Shown: positions 1 through 11,579 of the stretch, in pieces | Layout: every line of letters starts with the position of its first letter | How positions within the stretch are numbered: the stretch's first letter is position 1 | Assembly: GCA_016648135.1 (NCBI GenBank) | Contig: JADDOH010023031.1 | Span: 40,814 to 104,813, forward strand | DNA from: Agrypnia vestita | Taxonomy: Eukaryota > Arthropoda > Insecta > Trichoptera > Phryganeidae | DNA length: 64,000 nucleotides | Reading direction: 5' to 3' | The notes under the pieces: model-generated | The model's input: the letters and a program-made list of their open reading frames with translations, nothing else | What the model was told of the DNA's origin: nothing | The model's database searches: none | Program-made: the position numbers and the translations under genes

Positions 1-878
1 ATCGAATAAAATATTGATTTTAGAAAAATATCTAGCCGGCCTATTAATTAATAATAGTTCAATAAAAAATAAAATAATTAAACAGAATTGTTTTATTTTA
101 TACGGCGTAAAATTGGGAATTCACCGAATCGTCGCACGTGACATCACAAAAAATCAAGTAAAAAATAATGGATAATAGCTTATTAAGCCTATCTCGCGCT
201 ACGCATGTATTCAAATTTCAAATCTCTAGTCATAGTTCGTGTACACAGATCTGCACTCTATGGTAGTGTACTTTAGAGTTGAAATGAAATTACCCGTCGA
301 GCCGTCTACGACGTCTATGGCATCTACAAGTCGACAGCGAGAGAAATAAACGGAGACGTTTTGTCTTGCTCTCGCTCGTTGCTTTGCATTGCGTTAATCT
401 CGAATCGTCCACCGACCACGGCGTCCGCTGTCCACCGTCTACGAATTCAACTAGTCCATGCGATAAACGTAAACGGTCGACGCGTCGATGCAACGTCAAC
501 GGTTGATTTCAACTAGTCCGTCCATTCAACGCCCATCCCTACATTGCACGGCTTTTGTCAGTCGGACGGTTGTGTCATGAGACGTCAAAATACTACGCTT
601 GTTTATAAAATGATGACAAATTTAGTAGAATCTTGTTCGCATTGTATAAGAAATGTAATTAAAAGTATTATAGAATTATACTTAATCAGGGTATCGTCTG
701 TATTCAGCTCCGCTCCCCGATCCTATTTTCGATACCCGAAGGTTGAAAAAGAAAAAATCAATTAAAAACTACTTTTAGGTTAGTTTAGGTAATCTAAGGT
801 TAGTCGGGTTCTGTTAGAATTGAAAAAAATGTATTTCTAGGTCATACTTGTTAGGCTCGGTTACAGAAGAAAAGTCAC

Positions 879-1821
879 AGTTAAAAGTTTCATAATTTCG
901 CTCACACAAATCGATACAAACCTGACAGTTGCATGTTTTGTCTATGACATGGATGACGCCTTGCCGTAGACAGCAGATAAATATTGATTGAATTGTTGAC
1001 TTTAACTATGGATTCACCTTGTGTGGTGAAGTAAGTACTAAAAGGCAAGAAAACATTATGCTGCATTACACATACGGTTTTGATTGATCAAGTAATTATA
1101 TTAAACAAGTTTTTCACGAAATATTCAATAAATACTTTATACAGTCAACTACAGAATAAGTCATAAGTACCATCTCCCCGGGAATTTGGCTCGTTACATG
1201 TTTATAAAAAGGTGTAACGAGTTGTACGTGGATCGAGCCGATGAATTCCTACGATTAGCCGCCAAATTGTATAACCCTCTGTTTCAGGTTAGGTTAGATT
1301 TGGTTGTATAATTTTATTAAAAACTTAATTTTAGGTTAAGCTAGGTTAGGTTAGGTTTGGTTAGGTTAGGTTAGATTTCTTTAGGTTAGGTTAAGTTTGG
1401 TTAGGATAGATTTGGTTAGTTTGGGTTAGGTTAGGTTAGGTTTGATAAGGTTAGGTTAGGTTTGGTTTAATTTTATCACAAATTTCTTTTTAGGTTAGCT
1501 TCAATATTTCAAATGAGGAGCAATCATTGATTTACAAATCATTGTCAATCAATAAAAGAAAAGAAATGGTTTAATTACTATCAATTATCAATAAAGTATT
1601 TATTAAATATTTCCGTATATTAAAACCGTGTGTGTAATGTAGAATAATGTTTTCTTGCCTTTTAGTAATTACTTCACACTAGGTGAATCCATAGATAAAG
1701 TCATCAATTCAATCAATAATTATCTGCTGCCTACGGCAAGGCTTCATTCATGTCATAGGGAAAACATGCAACTGTCAGATTTGTATCGATTTGTGTGAGC
1801 GAAATTATGAAACTTTGAACT
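879..1821. mobile_element. Foldback (long inverted repeat) element with TTAGG-rich centre
   Basis: The outer 200-250 bases on each side are inverted copies of each other. The left arm (from about 879) and the reverse complement of the right arm (ending about 1821) share the stretch around TTTCATAATTTCGCTCACAC and continue alike through a CTGACAGTTGCATG segment. The arms differ by scattered substitutions, so they are old. The centre (about 1290-1500) is TTAGG-like repeat. No ORF is present, so this is a non-autonomous foldback element. Superfamily and target duplication could not be fixed. Confidence 0.6.
1285..1500. repeat. Degenerate TTAGG (insect telomere-type) repeat tract
   Basis: The tract is dominated by TTAGG units with TTTGG and TAGATTT interruptions, period 5, between the arms of the foldback element. 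A shorter similar patch lies at 775-805. TTAGG is the canonical insect telomere repeat, so this is interstitial telomere-like DNA. It could equally be a simple-repeat expansion. Confidence 0.6.
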
Positions 1822-2111
1822 TTTTAAATAAATTTTTGCGCCACATTAAATATAATTTTTGAAATCAGAACACTTGACTTTACGTGTTACAAAAAAATCC
1901 CATCGATGCTGTTTGTATTATCCAAATTTGCCATATTTCATTTTTGAAATCAGGACACTACTGTTACCACAAAACAAGACCTCGAGAAGAACTGGACCCA
2001 AACCGTAAAGTACAAATATGTCCTGTTTTCCTTACATCCAACTTTAACGGTCAACCAGGTGCGCGTACTTCACATGACTGAGAAATAATCAACAATGAAG
2101 CAACTCCTCAC

Positions 2112-2283
2112 CGGCGCGTTGGTCGGCCTTCCTGGAGTACTCCGAGCACTCCTGCTTGATGTCGGGGAGCCATATGTCCATCTCCGTGTAGGGCGCTCCA
2201 CCGCCCGCTCCCTCATCGCCGCTCCCGGCTGCAGACCCTGGCTCGGCCTTCACGGCAGGAACATCTTGCTCAGCGCGGTTCAT
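2112..2283 (-). CDS. First coding exon of a C2H2 zinc-finger paralogue
   Basis: Translation from the ATG at 2283 gives a 57-residue leader starting MNRAEQDVPAVKAEPG. It is acidic and Gly/Ala-rich and carries a DIWLPDIKQEC motif of the VKxEP/IKQE type seen at the N-terminus of insect zinc-finger proteins. The exon ends GCCG before a GTGAGG donor (phase 1), the same phase as the copy at 22907-23066. The two differ mainly by four extra residues here (DQRA) and a few substitutions. The partner finger exon would lie to the left, outside the window; none is seen between 1 and 2111. It may be a functional exon or an orphan duplicate. Confidence 0.6.
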
Positions 2284-2330
2284 GGTTTCACCTTCAGATA
2301 GCGAGGTGCTGTTAGCAAATGGCGACTGTC

Positions 2331-4190
2331 AAATGCATGCCGACCATAGACACGAGCGGGGCATAGACGATTTAATTTATTAATTAATCGACTGGTAGGT
2401 CTTTTAAAATTCTTCCCATTCTCCAAATCAATTTACTAGGTATTCCAAGCACTAATGGGGTAATAATAATAAACAAAAAAATCACAAAAATATGTAAATA
2501 TAGAAAATTGTAATTTTATCGCATACTGCACGAAGAAAAATTAAAATTAGGAAATTTAATTTAAAATGACGAAGCATAAAACCTTTCATCGATTCTATTC
2601 CAGCCAATATATCGTGTTGCCATGAAAGTTGGATCATCTTTCCCATTATTAATTGCATATTCTTAAGCAAGTTTGCGTGCTATAACATAAGTTAGATAAT
2701 AATTCATTCTTGAACTTCTTACATTTTTTTTCAGTATTATTGAAAATTTAATTTGTGTTAATAATCTTTCTGTAAATACTTGTTTTTAAGCCTTTAAAAT
2801 AATGCGGTATGCTTTATTTTATTGCGTTCAGTATGTTTTATGTTATTATTTCGTAGGGACATTTTGCGTTCCAAGACGTCTTCTGTTGTCTTTTGCATGT
2901 TAGTTTCCGAAATCTTATCCCTGGTGCCTTTCTAATTGTATACTCTAGGCATAATGTTGACAAGGATCTATATATAACAGTATATAATTTATCAAATTGT
3001 TTTTGACATATTGAGAAGGTTTTGAACAGTGTTCAAAGGCTCCCCATCAACTATGTTCAAAGCCTCTCCAGGGTGTCATTATTTAAAAGTATTAAACTTA
3101 TATGTTTTGAAAAAGAGTCTTCAATAACACTTCTTACCTGTATACCTATGTAAGATATTTGTTAACAAAATGATTTCACGGCGGAAACAGATGGACTTCT
3201 GAGTATTTTAGAAATGTCCTTTAAATACCTTCCTTTTATTTTACCAAAATGCACGCGCACCGACGATCACCTCTACAATCAATGTGAATTAAAAATGGTG
3301 TCTCTTTTTAAGTGACAGCTGTAGATAATAATGTTGCCTTAGGGAAAAAATACGTAAATGTATCAGAAAAAAAACAGTTGGCCAAAATATTTTGGCTGTT
3401 CGAAGGCTCCCCGTGTTCAAACCATCCACCCTCTCCCCTACTTTGGAAAATATAAAACTACGCCTAATACTATCAACAACATTTTATTTTCACAGAGTGC
3501 ATCCAGCACGGTCCAGTGCTGGAAATGCAATAAAAAAATTTTTTTGCGGTCCTAGTAAGAAATTTGCTGGTCCAAGTCAGAAAATTAGCGTTATGTGTTT
3601 CTCACAAAATTGACCAAACGCGATGAAATTTAAACTTCATTTTCACAGCATTCCACACACAAAATCATGCTTTCAATCATTGACGTATTATAAATAGATA
3701 CGTTATTCCCATACTATCCTGATTTCAAATGTAGCAAATGCAGAAAAATCTGGTAATTTGAAGTCACGTTGGCTAAAATAATATACTCATTCTTACAATA
3801 ATGTACCTGTACAATAATGTATCTGTTCCTTTTTCCCGTGGACTCTTTTTTCGGCGTACCATCGCGTACCAAGAAGGTCCGTTCGATAACGAATACAAGT
3901 ACTAGAAGTTATTATTGACTTGCCACGATTTCACGCTTGTAACTTATCTACAGTTTATTATATCATTGCTTTCAATAGGGTAAGTTCAAATTTTTTTAAT
4001 GGAAAAATCTTAACTTTGGTTTAGAAAATACATTTATGAAAAAAAAATTAATATGTCAATTAAAATAAAAAACGATTGAGAAAAAAACGATTTTAAAATT
4101 CCGCCAAAACACTTATCTCCGCAAGTGACGTTAGACATGGCTTTTTATGTCATGTTTTAAGCAAATTCACATATTTAGACGTGTCTGGGT
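2331..4190. other. AT-rich intergenic DNA, no gene recognised
   Basis: Short ORFs only, none with a recognisable domain or coding-like composition. A direct repeat of a GTTCAAAGxCTC motif occurs around 3030-3070. No RNA gene or complete mobile-element terminus was identified. Confidence 0.5.
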
Positions 4191-4194
4191 AGCC

Positions 4195-4515
4195 ACCATT
4201 TTTTTCCCGCGCCTAACTGAAGCCACGAAAAGCTCCAGAGGGAGTAGCTGCAAGGAGCCACGGCCACCGCGACTCGGCGGTGACCAGTTCCACAGCGAGA
4301 GGTTGCAGAGGGAGGCCAGATACCTCCCGACGACGCGGATCCAGCGACGACGATCGGCGGGACAGCACGCGTGGCTTGGGACAGGAGCCTCGGCCAGATG
4401 CCCCTAGCCGACCGCAGATCCCGCGACAGACGCGCGAGCGTGAGCGACTTAATGCCCCGTCAGCGGTTGTCGCGGCCGTGCGGCTTGCCACCCGCGGCCA
4501 CCGGTTAGCAAATAC
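4195..4515. other. GC-rich block of unknown origin
   Basis: About 320 bases are sharply GC-richer than their surroundings and open in several frames on both strands with Arg/Ser/Pro-rich translations. Such islands often come from the 5' part of a retroelement or from a promoter. It lies about 130 bases upstream of the leader of the broken zinc-finger paralogue, so it could belong to that promoter region. No motif decides between these. Confidence 0.3.
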
Positions 4516-4639
4516 GACGTGTGAACGATATATATATTTTTTTTTGATGTGTGATGGACACGATAAACTGATGTGAGTTCGGACTGCTTGCGTTTAGGGC
4601 AATTTTTAAGTGCTAAAATAATTCGTCTACTCCCCGTTC

Positions 4640-4738
4640 GTGTCTATGGTCGGCATCCATTTGACGATCGTGATTTGATCGTTGCGTCTCTTGCAAGGTC
4701 ATCAGGAAGATAATGAAAACATGAACCGCGCTGAGCAA
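4640..4738 (+). pseudogene. 5' leader and truncated exon 1 of a plus-strand zinc-finger paralogue
   Basis: The ATG at 4721 opens MNRAEQ, matching exon 1 of the minus-strand copies at 2283 and 23066, but the match stops at 4738 and unrelated sequence follows. Upstream, the stretch around GTGTCTATGGTCGGCAT (about 4650-4670) also matches the region upstream of the copy at 2283, so the 5' leader was duplicated too. LINE sequence begins about 100 bases downstream. With the finger exon at 5956-6432 in the same orientation, this is the remnant of a third family member. Confidence 0.55.
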
Positions 4739-4848
4739 ATACGCGTTTTAGAAAAAACATTTATTCATCATTTAAAAAAATCCAAAACCGCATCTTCCGA
4801 TCAATACGCCTAAACTCCGCTAAACCCCCTAAGCGTTTTGAATTATTG

Positions 4849-5745
4849 GCATTCATATTAGGTCACTTTCCTTTCATACATCATACACCTTGCTTACAGG
4901 ACTATGTAAGTTTTGTTAGGTATTTGCCATCGATGTTTCACTATCAGCAAACAGTAAAATGCATACAAAAATCACCTATTTTGGCTCCCATATTCATTCA
5001 TCCCTGATCATTCACACAATTATCCATACACAAGTTGCGCAGACATGGAGACATTTCGCAACTGACACATTTTGTAATATCGAACCATGGTGTAAATGTT
5101 CCATTGATTCTTACACATGCAGTGCTTTTATAGTAAAGGGATGCAATCGCGTTTACAAGATTGATTTCCAGCTTGTGACCAGAGAACCCCTTCCACCACC
5201 TTCCTCTCATTACTGTGTCATACGCCTTGTGCAGACCTACAAAGGTCGAGAAACGTATTTGATTTTTTTTACTTTTTCAACAATACTCGCAGAGAGAAGA
5301 TCTGATCTATGCATCTTCTCCAATCACTATGGTTCTTGCATGCCCCATTCTCTTTCATCTCCGACCTTAACCCTTTTAATATAGCTTGCCAAACTACCTT
5401 TATTGAGAGGCATAATAATGGCTACTGGGCAACCAGCCTTGCTATACTCGGCAGCATCGTTGTCATACCCCACAGCCTCACCATTCTTCATTTGCTTATT
5501 GCGCATTTTATTTCTTCCATACTTCTATCACTCACTTCGTTTTCGTCCTTCATACGTGTCTGTTTACTTCGCTCTCATCTGTTTCCTGAAAATATTTCAT
5601 GCATCTTATTTCGTCCTCACTCATTAACATTTCTCCGTTCTTTGACTTCATAGCTTCCATGTTAGTGCTTTCCGCGCCATATCGGTATTTTTTCACCTCG
5701 CTCCAGACATTTTCACATCTTCCTTTCTTTTCAGTTGCTTTTTCG
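4849..5745 (-). mobile_element. Non-LTR retrotransposon fragment, family A (reverse transcriptase region)
   Basis: Minus-strand translations include AIASLYYKSTACVRINGTF followed by a TPWFDI block, typical of the RT middle region of insect LINEs, broken by stops. The DNA aligns in reverse with 19560-20092 (shared block around GAAGTCAAAGAACGGAGAAA) and with 43566-44190 (shared block around 44041-44125), so all belong to one family. It is 5' truncated and dead. It separates the truncated exon 1 at 4738 from the finger exon at 5956. Confidence 0.65.
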
Positions 5746-5955
5746 TTTTTTTTTTAAATTGAACAAATCTTTTACTTATTACGTATTTATTCCCATTTAT
5801 GGTTAAAATCTAAAGCCATTATATTCTCTTGACTTAAGTCATTTTAAATAAGTACTTCCACATACAAGCATGAAACTAACCCTTAAAACATCCTGGATTC
5901 AAGCCGTATCCTAAAAAATAAAATAAAACCTTAACAAATAATATTTAAATTGCAG

Positions 5956-6432
5956 ATATCTGGAGTATACAAGGTTCTTTTTTGGAAAATCGAATTAAAT
6001 CTGCGCCTACCCATAAAGAGCAAACAGAATTGGAGACCTTTTCCAACGCAAAAAATCTTCAAGGAGATGCACGCTTAAGAAGACATTTTCATGTTCCCAG
6101 TGCTTTTATACGAGCGAGCAGAAAGCTTCATTCAGAAATCACGAGCTCTCACATAATGAGAAGAAACTATTTTTATGTTCGCAATGCAATTATTTGTGTG
6201 AATATAAATCGGATTTACAAAAACATGTTTATACGCACACTGGCGAAAAACCGTTCTTTTTTTAACAGTGTGATTATTCCATTAATCAGAATTCAACATT
6301 AAAACTACATGTACTTAAACACACTGGAGAAAAACCATTTTCTTGTTCGCAGTGCGAATATTCGTGTAATCAGAAACCAGACTTAAAACGACATGCACTT
6401 AAGCACACTGGAGAAAAACCTGAGAACCTTTG
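5956..6432 (+). pseudogene. Broken C2H2 zinc-finger exon, paralogue of the 17811-19222 exon
   Basis: The exon starts after a TTGCAG acceptor with the residues DIWSIQGSFLE, closely matching DIFRIQGSFSE at the start of exon 2 of the intact minus-strand gene, and in the same splice phase. After about 40 codons a frameshift near 6080 moves to the finger frame. Four C2H2 fingers follow (for example LFLCSQCNYLCEYKSDLQKH and FSCSQCEYSCNQKPDLKRH). At about 6261-6270 the third finger has lost its first cysteine and gained an in-frame TAA. The array ends after the fourth finger, where the intact gene has fifteen. It is a pseudogene with at least two inactivating lesions. Confidence 0.75.
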
Positions 6433-6689
6433 ATCACATCAACGTCTATCAACGGTCCCTTTGGTCAAATTAAACAGTGTCGATCGAGCTAATAACATAT
6501 CCTTCTTCCAGCCATGAAGATGATGAAGCGATAGTACCGAATGCATCCTCTAGATTTTGATGAACCACATAATGAAATAGTAGGTAGTAATTAACATAGA
6601 TGAACAATAGAGTGAGGTAGAACAGAAGGACAATTAAACAGCGACGACTGTTGAAGTGCCTGCCCAGGATTAACAGCTGAACAACTATC

Positions 6690-6960
6690 AACGATTATTG
6701 GAATGCTTGAAATGCGGCCCGGAGTTCGGAGCCCCGCGAGACCGTTGAAGGAGATATTTACTCATTACATATTTTGGGATGATTCGCCACAGGATCAAGT
6801 TGCGGACATGCTCTTCCAGTACGAAGAGCGTGCGAGCTGGAAAGTGGACGGTCGTTTCGGGAAGAAGGTGTTGGAGTGGAGATCCCAAACAGGGACCAGC
6901 GCGGGTTGCCCCCAGCCCAGACACCCGGAATAGGGGGTGGGACCACCGCAGACCCAGGGC
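6690..6960 (+). mobile_element. LINE 3'-end remnant
   Basis: The plus-strand reading through 6840-6900 gives DGRFGKKVLEWRSQTG, resembling the R/W-rich C-terminal tail that follows the RT domain in insect LINEs. No RT core is present. Assignment rests on this short tail motif only. Confidence 0.35.
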
Positions 6961-7256
6961 CGTTCTATGAGCATAAGTAAACCATTAAATGTTATTTCAT
7001 ATTTTGTTAATTTTACAATCTTCCTATTCTATATTATTGTCACCTTGACAACTCTATTAATTAAATATTCAAAATTTTGAATCTACGGACTGCAGTAAAA
7101 TTATCTATTTGAATACAATCATAATCTACTTGTTGAGAAAGATTTCTTAATATAGAAATTTAATATTGCTATGTTATTATATATAGCATCGAAAGCAACA
7201 GGTTTGGAAATGAACACACTAAAAAACAAAATTTTTAACCACATCCAAACACAAAT

Positions 7257-7870
7257 TCACAATCCACAATTGAAAAATAGAAACAGTTGACGAATATGTA
7301 TACCTTGGTCACGAGATAAACCTGTGAAAAGAAAACCAAACAGCAGAACTACCAAGAAGAATAGGTCTGGGCTGGGCAGCATTTGGTAAATTGAAACACT
7401 TGTTTGAAAATAAAGAAATCCCAATATGCCCGAAAAGAAAAATGTTCGATACATGTATCCTACCGATGTTGACATATGGACTAGAAACAGCAACACTAAC
7501 AGAAAAAAGCATACAAAAATTAAAATTTACATAGCTGGCCATGGAAAGGCAGACGCTCGGTGTAAGCCTTCGAGATAAAATCAGAAACGAAGAAATAAGA
7601 CGCCGAACAAAAGTTGCCGATATTATGGATAGTATTGCGACACTAAAATGGTAGTGGGTTGGACATATGGCTCGACAGGAGGATACTAGATGGGTACGTA
7701 GAATCCTACAGTGGAGGCCCTGGACGAAAAATAGAAGCGTCGGAAAACCTCCTCAAAAGGTGGTCTGATGACACAGTCCAGCAGCAGGAAGAACCTAGAT
7801 GCGAAGGGGGAGAAACAGAGATGAGTGGAAGAAAATGAAAGAGGCCTACATCCAGCAGTGGAGATGTTAT
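7257..7870 (+). mobile_element. Non-LTR retrotransposon 3' end (RTE-like tail), decayed
   Basis: In the plus direction, interrupted frames read RRIGLGWAAFGKLKHLFENK, CILPMLTYGLETATLTEKS and IRNEEIRRRTKVADIMD, then a W-rich GHMARQEDTRW tail. The same blocks appear without stops in the minus-strand copy at 35191-35616. These are the post-RT segments of an insect non-LTR element. Stops and frameshifts show it is inactive. Confidence 0.65.
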
Positions 7871-8459
7871 TATATTTTCACAATCTCTTTATTACATACT
7901 AAACCGGGAAACTTCCCTGCAATTTATTTGATTTGGCCTATATATATCTTCCTTTCATTATCTCTTGTGTTTGGTTTGCCTCAAAACCTCAAAAATCGCA
8001 CTATAATTTTATTCCATTGATTTTATCTAAACTTTATATTCCACAATAATCCATTGTTACGCATGAGGACCACTTGAACGGCCCGGAAAAGGGTTTTTAC
8101 AAATCCACATATTCATATTCATGGCAGTGCAGTGTCGCGGACACCGATAAACGGTATAAATAAATAGAAATGTTAAATTTGTTTCCACTATGTTTGTGAA
8201 GAGTGGTCGATGATATGGGAATTCTAAGCAAGGTGGAGGACTTGTATTATGGACATGGAATCGATGATTTTATATACGTTGAAAAATTTAGCGATTTATT
8301 CATTGCATAATTTTCAAACTCCTTTTACATAATATAATATTCTTAATAATTTACAAACCATGTTTTAAAAATCGGTGACCAAAATATCACAGCAATCACT
8401 GAACCGATCAACATAAAGTGTTTCACTTTTTTCAAATGTAGGCCGGATGGCGTGCGCTG

Positions 8460-8745
8460 GAATTTTTCTAATTCTTCGTCTTGCTGTTGATCTTTTTGAC
8501 AGGTTTGAAATTAATGAATTCAATCAATTAGAAAGATCATTATTCGTAATTGTGAATACATCAACATTTGTTTGCGTTTTAGGGCTTTCTGATTGATTGA
8601 ATTCATTAATTATTTCAAACATGCCAAACTTAAAACATCGAAATTAGTGTCAATATAATGTTATACATAGATTGGGATAAGATTGGGATAAAGATCTGAC
8701 ATCCCAATACTGCTATTTTCAGAATAGCACAGATTAACTTTATAA
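8460..8745. mobile_element. MITE-like element, copy 1 (second copy at about 50070-50360)
   Basis: The segment GACAGGTTTGAAATTAATGA ... TTCATTAATTATTTCAAAC is an imperfect inverted repeat, followed by a unique stretch with GATTGGGATAAAGAT and AGAATAGCACAGATT. The whole arrangement recurs at about 50070-50360. No ORF is present. The exact ends and superfamily were not resolved. Confidence 0.55.
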
Positions 8746-9060
8746 AAAGTATATATTTTTCAAATTTCTGAAGGGTGATAGTGCAAAATGATTAAACATT
8801 TTTTTTGCTTGTATAGAAGCGAATTTATTTTTAATATTCTACATAAGTTACTTAAATAATAATCAAAAACGGATCATATATGGGTAATTCTCACCAAATT
8901 CCGAAGTTCCAGTCCCGAGTCATTAGTGCTGAGTCATATGCATTAATTATCGGTGTAATATATTTTATTTAAATGCAAGCTATCTATAGTACTATTGTTA
9001 AAAAAAATTAGATATTGTATAGAAAATAAAAAAAATGTGGTCAATTTATTACCTTAAAAG

Positions 9061-10985
9061 TCATTCCCTCATCTTGTCCCTTAGTCTGAGTACAACCATA
9101 AAAAGGCTGTTCATCTCAAATACAACAATAATCTTATTAAATTAATATTGCTAAAATATTCGATACATAGTGTTAATTGTATGTGAAAACTTTCATTGCA
9201 CTGCGTCAAATACAAAAACGAAAAATCGTATCGAACGAGATTTATAAATGAGATCTTATATTTTTAAGACCTAGTAACACTTGTAATGTGTCAATATGGC
9301 GGTTTAATCTCAACACTGCGGTGAGTATGTGCAAAAAAGTATTTGGCTGAAATTACTTAGACATTACATTTCCGTCCGTCATTCCCTCACTGTACTTATA
9401 TAAAAGATTAATTAATATTTTTACTATGTTTTAATTCTTTTTCATCCGTTTTGGGGGGTAAAATGCATATACAAAGAAACTTAAGCAATTGGAGATTATA
9501 TTCCAGTGTTTTATGAAGCTTTTGTTCGAATTCGTCATTCCCTCACCGTCATTCCCTCATTATATTTAATAGTGAGGGAATGACGATTGTATGAGGGAAT
9601 GATTTATACAGTTTTATATCTTAATAACTTTGTATAAAAATGACTTGGATTTATTAATTGTTTTCCTTCAACTAGTATTATGTGGGTTTCAATTTTATAC
9701 AGGTATATAGAGTGATAAAGAAATTAAATTAAAAAAGAAAAGGAAAAGGCGAGAACAAATGAAAAGTAATGTCGAATCTTTGGAAAACTTACGGGACAAG
9801 GAAAGGTAAAAATATTTAAAGAAAATAGAAAAAGGTTAGCTAAAATTAATTACTACTATGAGTCCTAGAGAAGTTAGACAAAAACGAAAACAATGGAAAC
9901 AAAACAGTAGAGTGTACAGTAACAAAAAAACTACCTCTAAAAAATCCTACACCATCTTTAAAGCAAAGAACATAGTCTGTAGCTGCTCGTAATAGATGTC
10001 AAATGCGAAGGCGGCAAGCTAACTTATATGCAAAGATAGCAAATTTGGAAATAAAATGAAGAATGCTGTTAAGTTGAAAGAAAAATACAAGAAAAGGTAT
10101 TTGAGACTGAAAGCTAAAAATGTTGATCCAGAATCTTCTTATTAACTAAAATATCTTCTATTTTGGATACTTTCAACAATACCAAAACAATCATTTTACC
10201 AAAACACACAACAGATCTCCTCGAAAGTCAATAAAGAATGATACAATCAATACAGATAATGATAATAACCGACAATCTCTACCTTCTTCTTCGTGCATTC
10301 AAGATCACACTTCAATGTCCAAGGAAAATGATACAATCGATTTAGAAAATGATGGACCTGCTGTTGTCTCTGGCAGCCATCAAATTGCTACATAGGAGAT
10401 TATGCCCTGATTAAATGGAATAATGAAAAGTATCCTGTTAAAATTCTTTCTTTTTTGAAGAAGATAAGGTGCATGAAGGATTGACATTCTGGAGCAGCCA
10501 GCTATTAAAAACGTAGAATTATATCGTTGGGAGGATGTAACTCAGAAATTAGAAATATCAAAGTTAGTTCAAAGGGGGAACTACAGTTTTTCAGGTTTGG
10601 ATGATTCTGCCATTAATTAAGATGGTAAAATTTAGTCTTAATGATTAACAATTCTATTTAAAAAGTCAAAATCTGTATGTAATAAAGATTAATTAATCTA
10701 AAATATGTCATAAGTTTCTCTCCATTTAAGGAACAAGATTTATTGAATAAATATAAATAAGTTTAATTAATAAAGATTAATACTGTTAAATAGATATCTT
10801 AAGTTTCTTTACTTGATTTTAAATTTAAAAAATGCCTTGTGTTTGCTCAGAATGTGATACTATAGCTTATAAGTGTATCTTTATAATTTACTATAATACT
10901 AATCATATAATTTCATATATTATAATTTGTTTTCAACTATAATAATATTAAAAATCATTCCGTCAATCTGTTCTTCATTCCCTCA
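9061..10985. mobile_element. Decayed element marked by repeated TCATTCCCTCA motifs
   Basis: The motif TCATTCCCTCA occurs near 9062, 9371, 9535 and 9550, and its reverse complement twice in 9570-9602. A further copy sits at about 10975. Copies around 9535-9602 form a palindrome. Between the outermost motifs lies a relic protein-coding region (9860-10620). The motif may be a terminal or subterminal transposase-binding repeat. Boundaries are set only by the first and last motif. Confidence 0.4.
9860..10620 (+). pseudogene. Relic ORF, basic-coil protein of suspected transposon origin
   Basis: A broken reading frame gives MSPREVRQKRKQWKQNSRVY, then a Lys-rich coil (KLKEKYKKRYLRLKAKNVD). After several stops come IGDYALIKWNNEKYPVKIL and a final segment with WEDVTQKLEISKLVQRGNYS. 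The order of a basic N-terminus, coil and small SH3/chromo-like C-terminal fold resembles an unnamed ORF common in insect mobile DNA; that likeness is from memory and not verified. Many stops and frameshifts make it non-functional. Confidence 0.35.
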
Positions 10986-11341
10986 TTTTATAATTTTTTG
11001 GAACTCATTTTTTTATAAGTTATAATAAAAAATATGGAAGACCATTACTTTTAAACAAACCTCGTATAGTTATACATTGCATTTCTGTTATAAAAAAGTA
11101 TTTTCTCAACACAAAATATTTTGATGAAATCCAAACTGAAATTTCGGAATTTGATGAGAAATACCCATAAACGTAAAACCTTATGATTAATAAACATAAT
11201 AACAGAAGATATAAAGTTGTTATAACATACGTAACATAAAACGGAAGGACAACTATTCGGATACTATGAAACATAATAACAGAACATTAAAACGGAATAG
11301 AACAATTCATAAGAACAGTATATTTAAAAAAACATAATAAC

Positions 11342-11574
11342 TGTAATATTCTTCTTCGGGATGAGGAAACTCCAAGTAAAGACTTGCTTCTCGTAAGTGT
11401 TTATTGGGTGACAATAACGGTTTAGACAAACGGTGTACAGTAAGATGCGGTCTGAATAACAATGGTAGTAACAAGAGAGAGCGACTCGACATTCACGCGC
11501 CTTTTATACCTTCTCTCTCTCTGTCATGCAGTCTCTTTCTGGCGTCGCGACATACGTTCCTCAGATCTATCACA
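11342..11574 (-). mobile_element. Solo LTR with 5-bp target-site duplication
   Basis: Read on the minus strand this 233-bp unit starts TGTGATAG and ends ATATTACA (TGT...ACA). It has a TATA-like GGTATAAAAGG and a downstream AATAAA (CCCAATAAACAC), in the order expected of an LTR promoter and R/U5 region. It is flanked by identical ATAAC on both sides (11337-11341 and 11575-11579). No internal retroelement sequence is attached, so it is a solo LTR from LTR-LTR recombination. A 5-bp duplication suits Ty3/gypsy or BEL/Pao. Confidence 0.8.
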
Positions 11575-11579
11575 ATAAC

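Noticed and set aside
5309..5653. 114-codon plus-strand ORF with many Ile, Leu and Ser
   Set aside because: Antisense of LINE family A; the apparent membrane-like character is an artefact of that.
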